5,862 bases of DNA from Oscillospiraceae bacterium (GTDB taxonomy: Bacteria > Bacillota > Clostridia > Oscillospirales > Ruminococcaceae): assembly GCA_014796735.1 (NCBI GenBank), contig JAAVIG010000167.1, positions 1 through 5,862 of the forward strand, given 5' to 3'. Shown here in pieces: positions 1 to 4,244 of this stretch; within the stretch, counting starts at the first letter, position 1; the number at the start of each line of letters is the position of its first letter. The position numbers and the translations under genes were made by a program. The notes beneath the pieces are model-generated. The model worked only from the letters and a program-made list of their open reading frames with translations. It was not told the origin of the DNA and did no database searches.

Positions 1-194
1 AGAAGATATACGGCTACAACGTTTTCGCCGCTGTTTTCGGAATATCGCAGAACCTCTTCGGGGTTGGAAAAGCAGACCGTTTCCCCGCAAAAACCTCGCC
101 GTTTTATGTATTCGTCCGTTAACTCGCGGAGTGTCCTCAAATCGGCGTTGTTGTCGTCGCACAGAACAAGCTTTATTTTAGCCAAACGGTTCAT
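1..194 (-). CDS. Two-component response regulator, LytTR/AgrA-like, N-terminal part (runs off the window)
   Basis: Reading leftward from 194, the frame is open to the window edge (64 full codons). The start reads MNRLAKIKLVLCDDNNADLR, a receiver-domain beta-1 strand followed by the acidic pair D13-D14 that helps bind Mg2+. The frame leaves the window at VVAVYLL, just where the phospho-acceptor Asp is expected, so neither that residue nor the output domain can be seen. A LytTR output is inferred from the AgrC-like kinase remnant upstream on the same strand. ATG at 194 lies only 2 nt after AGGGAG (197-202). TTG at 185, 11 nt after it, would still keep the domain, so the start is uncertain. The gene has its own promoter (210-238), with a predicted leader of only about 10 nt. 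Confidence 0.8.
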   Translation of the reverse strand, partial: MNRLAKIKLVLCDDNNADLRTLRELTDEYIKRRGFCGETVCFSNPEEVLRYSENSGENVVAVYL

Positions 195-209
195 CACTCC
201 CTTTTTTTA

Positions 210-238
210 ATCATATCACAAAATAATAAATAAGTCAA
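210..238 (-). promoter_or_regulatory. SigmaA-type promoter for the response regulator
   Basis: On the minus strand, TTGACT (233-238) and TATGAT (210-215) are separated by exactly 17 bp, inside a very AT-rich stretch. A second near-consensus TTGACA lies just upstream. The predicted transcription start, near 203, is almost on top of the AGGGAG ribosome binding site at 197-202, so the leader would be very short. Confidence 0.7.
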
Positions 239-320
239 TATTTTGTCAATCAGCTCAAATTTTGATAAAATACGGGTTTCAAAGGCATTGACTTTGAAAG
301 GCTGTTCGGAAATTTTTTCC

Positions 321-352
321 GTTTCACGCAAAAAAAACGCTGTTTCACGCAA
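321..352. promoter_or_regulatory. Perfect direct repeat with 21-bp period, candidate LytTR regulator binding site
   Basis: GTTTCACGCAA occurs at 321-331 and again at 342-352, a start-to-start distance of 21 bp, or two helical turns. LytTR-type regulators such as AgrA bind two roughly 9-bp direct repeats separated by about 12 bp, which gives the same 21-bp period. The repeat lies between the response regulator and the kinase remnant. The bases do not match the classical AgrA consensus (ACAGTTAAG-like), so the assignment rests on geometry and context. Possible targets are the response regulator's own promoter (83 bp away on the left) or a transcript running right. Confidence 0.45.
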
Positions 353-483
353 GCGTCTTGTTTTTTGTTAAGATCAAATCTTTTTTAAACTGACGTAATA
401 CGCAGTTTTAAAAGGGATTAGTATTAGTATTAAAGAGCTGTGATACGGAAATGTATATAGACGGGAAATGGTGCGACATGCCG

Positions 484-518
484 AATCGAGGCAGAGCATT
501 TTGCTCCGCCTCGATTTT
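484..518 (+). terminator. Rho-independent terminator-like hairpin
   Basis: The arms AATCGAGGCAGAGCA (484-498) and TGCTCCGCCTCGATT (502-516) pair with one A-C mismatch around a 3-nt loop. On the plus strand the stem runs into T515-T518, which favours rightward termination. On the minus strand the mismatch becomes a U-G wobble and the stem is fully paired, but no U-run follows. No plus-strand gene ends here, so this either closes a short non-coding transcript from about 400 or marks a lost gene. It may also act weakly on kinase-remnant transcripts. Confidence 0.5.
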
Positions 519-624
519 ACGTGGTCATGTTAAGTATTACCCAACGCTGTACCATTGTCGTTATAACATAGCAAAGCATGGATATCGGTTCAAAATTTGA
601 GCCGCATAAATATAGATCGGTCAT

Positions 625-1143
625 TTATATTTTCATCACAACGTCCACAAAAAACTCCTTATCGTTGTTGTGAACCTGCGCCGAGCCGCCGTATTTTTCG
701 GCAACGGCGGTTATGGAGATAAGTCCGGTACCGCGTCCGCCGTGCTTTGTGGAGTAATATCCGTCCTTCCCTTTTTTTATCTTTCCGTCAAAGCTGTTGG
801 TGGAAACCACATAAAGACTGTTTCCGTAGCGTATCTCCGCGGTCAGATTGAAATACCGCTCCCCCTCCGTCAGTGCGTCACAGGCGGATATGGCGTTCTC
901 CATTATATTTCCGAAAAGCGCTGCCATGTCCAGCTCGGAAACAGTCAGCGGTTCGGGTAATTCTATTTTCCAATCTGTTTTTATATTCTCCGTATACGCC
1001 ATTTCATGATAATAACCAAACAGAGCGTTTAACGCGGCGTTTGAGCAATAGTTGACGGAAACGCTGTCGGCAAGCCGCTGCCCGTATTCGGAAAGATGCG
1101 ACCGTATACTGTCAAGATCACATACCATATCAAATGTTATTTC
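625..1143 (-). pseudogene. 5'-truncated AgrC-like sensor histidine kinase (GHKL ATPase domain only)
   Basis: From ATG at 1128 the product would be 167 aa; the frame is open back to 1143, where it meets the HAD stop codon. Numbering from that ATG: the end of the dimerisation helices (IRSHLSEYGQRLA, 8-20), the NAALNALFGYY segment typical of AgrC-type kinases (30-40), the N-box with E77-N78 in NIMENAISACD, and the ATP-lid glycines GRGTGL (131-136). Everything before this is missing: the membrane sensor domain and the H-box with the phospho-acceptor His, which in relatives lies about 20 residues before the preserved D-L-D-S-I-R. No ribosome binding site precedes the ATG. The piece may still be translated by re-initiation 15 nt after the HAD stop, and a free ATPase domain could act as a dominant-negative, but a gene remnant is the simplest reading. 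Its presumed partner is the response regulator at 1-194. Confidence 0.75.
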
Positions 1144-1947
1144 TTACGCATGCGCCTTACTCAAGTCCGCAGATAAAAAATTTTTTTCGATAAACCTTGC
1201 AACTCCGTCATTTTCGTTGCTGTCCGCTATATAATCGGCAATTTCCTTTACTCTGCTTATGGCGTTTTCCACCGCGACGCCTATACCGCACGCTTTAAGC
1301 ATTTCAATATCAACAAAATCATCGCCGAAAGCGATTACGTCTTCAAGAGAGATATTCAATTTTTCCGCCGTAATTTTAACGGCGTTCGCTTTGGTGGCGG
1401 TAGATTTGGTATACTTGTACCAATCCCCGTCGGAAAATTTTGCGCAGTCGCAGTCCTTTACGCTTTCCGCAATGGCTTTGGCTATGTCTTCGTCGTCGGT
1501 CTGAACGCAAATTTTCAGGGATTCTTCGGAAAAGTCCGAATAGTCGGTATAGATAACCTCGCCCCAATCGGGCGAAAGGATATGCGGGTCTTGTTTGTAG
1601 TTCCAGTAGTGCCTGTCGGCGGTATCTACCGTTATTTCGCAGCCGCCATTTGTCAGCGCGAGGGCTTTTCCGATCATTTCCGCCGTTTCCTCTTTGGAAA
1701 AGCAGCAGCTGTAAATAATATCGCTTCCCTTTTTTATCAGAGCGCCGCCGCTTGATATTAAAATATCGGGGTTTAAGGAGCTTATGTACTGTCCGGCGTT
1801 GGTGTGACCTCTGGCAGTGGCGACCGCGGTCAATATCCCTTGCTCCCGAGCTTTTTTAAACACACTTACGGAGTATTCGGAAACGGTTTTGTCGTTATGC
1901 AGCAGGGTGCCGTCAAGATCGGTTATTATCAGCTTTGGATTTTTCAT
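1144..1947 (-). CDS. Cof-type HAD-IIB family phosphatase
   Basis: A 267-aa product, the usual size for Cof-like sugar-phosphate or cofactor phosphatases. Motif I is ITDLDGTLL, with nucleophile D10 and acid/base D12. Motif II is the Ser of LISSGG (65-66). The motif III lysine lies in TKANAVK (K186 or K191). Motif IV is GDDFVDIEM (208-216), with Asp where most relatives have Asn. The alpha/beta C2-type cap lies between motifs II and III. The family hydrolyses phosphate from small metabolites in the cytoplasm; the substrate cannot be read from sequence. The start is well supported: AAAGGAG (1954-1960), 6 nt, then ATG at 1947. The last ten residues (from LSADLSK) extend beyond the usual family end. 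The TAA stop (1144-1146) is in the same frame as the kinase remnant that follows. Confidence 0.88.
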   Translation of the reverse strand: MKNPKLIITDLDGTLLHNDKTVSEYSVSVFKKAREQGILTAVATARGHTNAGQYISSLNPDILISSGGALIKKGSDIIYSCCFSKEETAEMIGKALALTNGGCEITVDTADRHYWNYKQDPHILSPDWGEVIYTDYSDFSEESLKICVQTDDEDIAKAIAESVKDCDCAKFSDGDWYKYTKSTATKANAVKITAEKLNISLEDVIAFGDDFVDIEMLKACGIGVAVENAISRVKEIADYIADSNENDGVARFIEKNFLSADLSKAHA

Positions 1948-1971
1948 GTGTGGCTCCTTTCAAAAATTTGA

Positions 1972-2064
1972 TCGTTTTCATTGATAACATTGATCGCAAG
2001 CATCATAACTCTTATTATCGAGAGCATTAAGCTTTGCAGCAGTGGTAAGAATACAAAGAAGTGA
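1972..2064 (+). pseudogene. Tail of a tiny hydrophobic membrane peptide, possible Hol_Tox-like type I toxin remnant
   Basis: The frame opens after a TGA at 1969 and ends at TGA 2062-2064. It encodes a hydrophobic stretch (SLITLIASIITLIIESI) followed by a charged tail ending GKNTKK. This layout, one short membrane helix plus a lysine-rich end and then directly a bidirectional terminator, matches small holin-like type I toxins of Firmicutes. There is no ribosome binding site or ATG; only TTG at 1981 could start it. The upstream space is filled by the oppositely oriented HAD start region, so the 5' end of the toxin seems lost. The identification rests on arrangement, hydrophobicity and recall of similar modules, not on a database match. 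Confidence 0.42.
2002..2030 (-). promoter_or_regulatory. Possible promoter of the HAD phosphatase gene
   Basis: TATGAT (2002-2007) lies 17 bp downstream of a poor -35, TTAATG (2025-2030), on the minus strand, about 40 nt before the HAD ribosome binding site. The spacer carries CTCT...AGAG half-sites. The element lies entirely inside the plus-strand remnant ORF at 1972-2064, so if real it probably arose after that ORF lost function. Confidence 0.35.
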
Positions 2065-2105
2065 AAAAAATAACCGCCCACTCACCAAGGTTGCGGTTAT
2101 TTTTT
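2065..2105. terminator. Bidirectional rho-independent terminator
   Basis: AAAAAATAACCGC (2065-2077) pairs with GCGGTTATTTTTT (2093-2105) around a 15-nt loop. A T-run lies at the right end and, on the opposite strand, another at the left end, so it can stop transcripts in both directions. Rightward it begins immediately after the stop codon of the remnant peptide ORF (2062-2064). Leftward it would end both the antisense RNA from the 2155-2182 promoter and read-through from the sigma/anti-sigma operon. Confidence 0.85.
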
Positions 2106-2115
2106 AACTAACACC

Positions 2116-2148
2116 AAAGGGAGTTAGCCGTTTGTCGGCACTCTCTTT
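2116..2148. repeat. Imperfect inverted repeat forming the antisense RNA 5' hairpin
   Basis: The outer arms 2116-2124 and 2140-2148 and inner arms 2127-2130 and 2136-2139 form a 13-bp stem with a two-base bulge (2125-2126) and loop TTTGT. On the plus strand it would be a second stem-loop in the 3' UTR of the peptide ORF. On the minus strand it opens the antisense RNA. Confidence 0.7.
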
Positions 2149-2154
2149 GTTTAT

Positions 2155-2182
2155 ATTATACATATTTTTATCTGTTTGTCAA
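2155..2182 (-). promoter_or_regulatory. Strong sigmaA-type promoter for the antisense RNA
   Basis: Perfect TTGACA (2177-2182) and perfect TATAAT (2155-2160), with a 16-bp AT-rich spacer, on the minus strand. It is the strongest promoter-like sequence in the window, yet it precedes no protein gene before the terminator at 2105-2065. That points to a highly expressed small RNA. Confidence 0.8.
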
Positions 2183-2185
2183 CAG

Positions 2186-2290
2186 TTACGCGATAACAAG
2201 AAGATATTTCTCCTCGGCTTCGATCACCGCGTCACCGTAGATAACAGCGGTCTGGGCGGAGGGGATATTGCTATCGGAAATTTGACCTCC
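2186..2290 (-). other. 34-codon open tail in frame after the anti-sigma gene's TGA
   Basis: Immediately after the TGA at 2291-2293 the same frame stays open for 34 codons to a TAA at 2186-2188. Its translation looks coding-like (ending AVIEAEEKYLLVIA). An AGGAGG sits right behind the TGA, but no ATG, GTG or TTG follows at a useful distance in this frame. It may be the former C-terminus cut off by a nonsense mutation, part of a broken small gene, or chance. Confidence 0.3.
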
Positions 2291-3421
2291 TCACTGTATT
2301 TCGTGTATCAAAGGCGGTTCAACGGGAAGAATATATTCCTTCGGCGGCTCTTCGTCATCATCATTGAATTTTATTATATTGTCTTCTCTGTGCCAATCAA
2401 GCTTTATGATGTCGGTGATAGTGTTTCTTCTCATATATGCCGCCGAAGCGCTTGCAATCCTGCCCGTTGTTCCCGCGTATCCTATGAGCTGATCCTTTGA
2501 AACCGTATCTCCTTCGTTCACCGCGATCTCATTCAAGTGAAAATATCCGATATACGTACCCTCGGAATTTTCCACCCATACAGTACGACCGAGCGAGGTG
2601 CTCCAACCGGTGCCGGCCACCTTTCCGTCCTGAAGCGCGTACACCGCGTCACCCTTTGCCGCTTGTATATATGTCCTGATGTTGGAGTAGCCCGCCTCCA
2701 GATATACGCCTATATCCAAAGCGTATTGGGTATTTTTTATGCTGTCGTCGGGGTCGGGTATCTCGTACGCGTTTAAAAGTGCCAGAATAATATCGGTGTT
2801 CTTGGGCGTCAGAGGCAATGTAAATTCGTAATCGTCAAGGGGAGCGTGAACGTTGTCCTCGAATCGGAAATAGGAATCAATGCCGTCGTCTATGGGAATT
2901 GTTTGCGTTTGTGTTTCCGGTACTCTTACGTCTTCTGTTTGTACTTCCCAATCCGTTATGTCCTCTGTATAGGGTATTGGAACTTCATCATCGGTGACAG
3001 CAATATTCGGCACGTGTATAACCGTTATATCACCGTTTTCGGAGGTTTCGGGCTCATCTGTCGCTTCAATATTTTCCGGTTCTGTGTCTATGGCTAATTC
3101 AAAGCCGTATTCAGATTGTGTAGTTTCCGGGTTTTTTTCGGCTTCGGTGCAAGCGGCTTCCATTGTTTTGGCGGGTGTCTCCGATTGTTCCTCCGTCGTT
3201 GTTCCCTCGGCAAATTGAGAATTATTTTCGGGCCCCGAGGAAAGTCCGTTTTTATCCAATACTCCGCTTTGCCACACTACCAACGCAAACACCGTTGCAA
3301 GACAGCAGCAGGCGGAGGGTACGGCAATACGCAGTTTTATTCTTCTGTTTAATTTTTTTGCGTCATGCTTGTTTACCGCCTCCAGAACCTCGTCCGCCAT
3401 TTTTTTATAGCTCTTCATCAT
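2291..3421 (-). CDS. Single-pass membrane protein with degenerate LytM/M23 domain, probable ECF anti-sigma factor
   Basis: A 376-aa product. Start choice: AAAAGGAGG (3431-3439), 9 nt, then ATG ATG at 3421. The frame continues upstream to a TTG at 3442, but that codon lies before the ribosome binding site. Residues 1-29 are a charged cytosolic segment, 30-50 a membrane helix (containing ACCCLATVFALVVW), and 55-200 an acidic Thr/Glu/Pro-rich extracellular linker. A LytM-like fold covers about 235-322, with the signature stretches AKGDAVYALQDGKVAG, YFHLNEIAV and GDTVSKDQLIGYAGTTG. Only one metal or catalytic His remains, H295. The first ligand His is absent (Gln232 or Asn248, depending on alignment), and the final HxH is replaced around 325-332, so peptidase activity is unlikely and peptidoglycan or partner binding more plausible. 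The gene overlaps the ECF sigma gene by 17 bp; overlapping genes in this order with one membrane pass are typical of sigma/anti-sigma pairs. The anti-sigma role is inferred; no ZAS zinc motif is present. Confidence 0.72.
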   Translation of the reverse strand: MMKSYKKMADEVLEAVNKHDAKKLNRRIKLRIAVPSACCCLATVFALVVWQSGVLDKNGLSSGPENNSQFAEGTTTEEQSETPAKTMEAACTEAEKNPETTQSEYGFELAIDTEPENIEATDEPETSENGDITVIHVPNIAVTDDEVPIPYTEDITDWEVQTEDVRVPETQTQTIPIDDGIDSYFRFEDNVHAPLDDYEFTLPLTPKNTDIILALLNAYEIPDPDDSIKNTQYALDIGVYLEAGYSNIRTYIQAAKGDAVYALQDGKVAGTGWSTSLGRTVWVENSEGTYIGYFHLNEIAVNEGDTVSKDQLIGYAGTTGRIASASAAYMRRNTITDIIKLDWHREDNIIKFNDDDEEPPKEYILPVEPPLIHEIQ

Positions 3422-3965
3422 AAATAAAATCCTCCTTTTCAAGCACCGCTTTAAGGGACTGTCTAGCCCTGTAAGCCAGAGTTTCTATGCCGTGTACGCT
3501 TTTTTTCATAATACGGGCGGCTTCCTTGTTGCTGAACTCCTCAAAATAAATCAGGTAAAGCACCTGCCTGTACTCGTCCTTAAGCTCAGACATCGCTTTA
3601 TGTACCGCGAGCTTTCTTTCCTCTTTTATATATAATGCCTCAAGCTCCTCCGCGTCCGAGGCGGCCTCGGCCGTTTCCTCGGAGGATATGACAGGATTTC
3701 TGCGGCTTCGCCTTAAATGATCGATAGCCTTGTTTCTTCCTATGGTATAAAGCCATGTTTTAAAGGAGCCCTTGCCGTTATCCCTCGGTCTGTGGGTAAA
3801 AAGCTTTATAAAGGTGTCCTCAGCCAATTCCTCCGCGGTGTGGATATTGCCTACAAAGCTGTTTATATAAAAGATCAGACCGTCCTTGTAGTCTCGTATT
3901 ATTTCGACGAGACCGTTTTCGTCACCGTCCAGAAAACGGCGGTAGCTACTTGCACCGTTATCCAT
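3405..3965 (-). CDS. RNA polymerase ECF-type sigma factor
   Basis: A 186-aa product, a normal ECF size. Start choice: AAGGAG (3972-3977), 6 nt, then ATG at 3965. An upstream in-frame ATG at 4010 lacks a ribosome binding site. Region 2 spans about residues 15-88 and includes NIHTAEELAEDTFIKLF and the -10-recognition segment SFKTWLYTIGRNKAIDHLRR. A short acidic linker (95-115) follows. Region 4 is about 117-175, with the helix-turn-helix in FEEFSNKEAARIMKKSVHGIETLAYRARQ contacting the -35. There is no region 1 or 3. Its stop overlaps the start of the membrane-protein gene, giving translational coupling. The family directs RNA polymerase to envelope-stress or extracellular-signal regulons when released by its anti-sigma factor. 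Likely self-regulated, but no ECF consensus can be named in the upstream DNA. Confidence 0.92.
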   Translation of the reverse strand: MDNGASSYRRFLDGDENGLVEIIRDYKDGLIFYINSFVGNIHTAEELAEDTFIKLFTHRPRDNGKGSFKTWLYTIGRNKAIDHLRRSRRNPVISSEETAEAASDAEELEALYIKEERKLAVHKAMSELKDEYRQVLYLIYFEEFSNKEAARIMKKSVHGIETLAYRARQSLKAVLEKEDFIYDEEL

Positions 3966-4066
3966 GGAGCGCTCCTTCCCGAAAGGTATTTGGTTTATTT
4001 TGCCTTTCATTTATTACACGATGATATTGGGAAAACCTCACACCTCAAAAATTCTTTTTTACAGAG

Positions 4067-4089
4067 CCTATCTGTATACCTATCTGTAT
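4067..4089. repeat. Tandem 11-bp direct repeat upstream of the sigma factor gene
   Basis: CCTATCTGTAT occurs at 4067-4077 and 4079-4089, a 12-bp period. It lies about 100 bp upstream of the sigma gene start and 26 bp left of the lipoprotein promoter's -35. It could be a protein binding site for either direction, or a short slippage duplication. Confidence 0.6.
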
Positions 4090-4091
4090 GC

Positions 4092-4129
4092 TGCGATTTT
4101 TATCAAGCAAACTATTGCAAAAAATCGCA
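4092..4129. promoter_or_regulatory. Perfect 10-bp inverted repeat overlapping the lipoprotein promoter
   Basis: TGCGATTTTT (4092-4101) and AAAAATCGCA (4120-4129) are exact inverted copies 18 nt apart. The right arm begins on the last base of the -35 hexamer (4115-4120) and covers half of the promoter spacer, where a bound repressor would block RNA polymerase. The arms are A/T-rich, so a chance origin cannot be excluded. Confidence 0.45.
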
Positions 4130-4143
4130 AAATGTGTTATTAT
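4115..4143 (+). promoter_or_regulatory. SigmaA-type promoter for the BMP lipoprotein gene
   Basis: TTGCAA (4115-4120) and TATTAT (4138-4143) with a 17-bp spacer. The predicted start near 4150 leaves a leader of about 95 nt before the ATG at 4245. Only a weak 5-bp hairpin (CTGAA...TTCAG) is seen in the leader, and no recognisable riboswitch. Confidence 0.6.
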
Positions 4144-4244
4144 ATAGAATAGCGCTGAAGCTATACATACTTTCAGACTATTTTTACCGCTTTGTTTATA
4201 TTCAATATGGGATAAAATCTCACGATAAACGAAAGGAAAAGCAA

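Larger units (their letters stand above)
195..624. other. Gene-poor intergenic region of 430 bp
   Basis: No convincing gene is present. The region holds the response-regulator promoter, the 21-bp-period direct repeat, a short tandem repeat of ATTAGT (417-432) and a strong hairpin (484-516). An ATG-started frame of 49 codons runs on the plus strand from 451 to 600, but it has no ribosome binding site and reads straight through the hairpin, so it is not called. HK and RR genes of agr-like pairs are usually adjacent, so this gap is itself unusual. Confidence 0.6.
2062..2148 (-). ncRNA. Candidate antisense RNA of about 85 nt (RatA-like antitoxin RNA)
   Basis: A near-perfect promoter on the minus strand predicts a start near 2148, and the bidirectional terminator predicts an end near 2062-2065. 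The RNA would begin exactly at the base of a hairpin: AAAGAGAGT (2148-2140) pairs with ACTCCCTTT (2124-2116) with one G-U-type mismatch, capped by GCCG/CGGC around a 5-nt loop. A 10-nt linker and the terminator stem follow. No coding frame of note is present. It is complementary to the 3' UTR of the plus-strand peptide ORF, the same convergent 3'-overlap layout as txpA/ratA. Expression is inferred from the promoter and terminator only. Confidence 0.6.
3966..4244. other. Divergent control region between the sigma factor and lipoprotein genes
   Basis: About 280 bp separate the two oppositely oriented starts. The region holds a plus-strand promoter for the lipoprotein, a tandem 11-bp direct repeat, and a 10-bp perfect inverted repeat overlapping the promoter's -35. 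No protein gene is supported; plus-strand open frames here are extensions or shadows of the lipoprotein frame without ribosome binding sites. A clear minus-strand sigmaA promoter for the sigma gene is not visible, which would suit autoregulation through an unknown ECF consensus. Confidence 0.6.

Noticed and set aside
321..352. CRISPR-like array from the repeated GTTTCACGCAA
   Set aside because: Only two 11-bp copies with a 10-bp gap. The repeats are too short and the spacing far too small for a CRISPR array; regulator-site geometry fits better.
451..600. Plus-strand 49-codon ATG frame in the gap between regulator and kinase, considered as a signal-peptide precursor
   Set aside because: No ribosome binding site, reads straight through the terminator-like hairpin at 484-516, has no leader or peptide-precursor features, and no AgrB-like processing gene is nearby.
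2291..2293. Recoding of TGA (as Trp or Gly) to join the anti-sigma gene and its open tail
   Set aside because: No other gene in the window shows in-frame TGA codons, so there is no support for an altered genetic code. A normal stop is simpler.
2132..2500. 122-codon plus-strand frame across the antisense promoter and the 3' end of the anti-sigma gene
   Set aside because: No ribosome binding site, runs over the antisense promoter and a well-supported opposite gene, and has no domain-like sequence.
3717..4244. Long upstream extension of the lipoprotein frame on the plus strand
   Set aside because: It is antisense to the sigma-factor gene and precedes a clear ribosome binding site, ATG and lipoprotein signal at 4245. 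The openness is a shadow effect.
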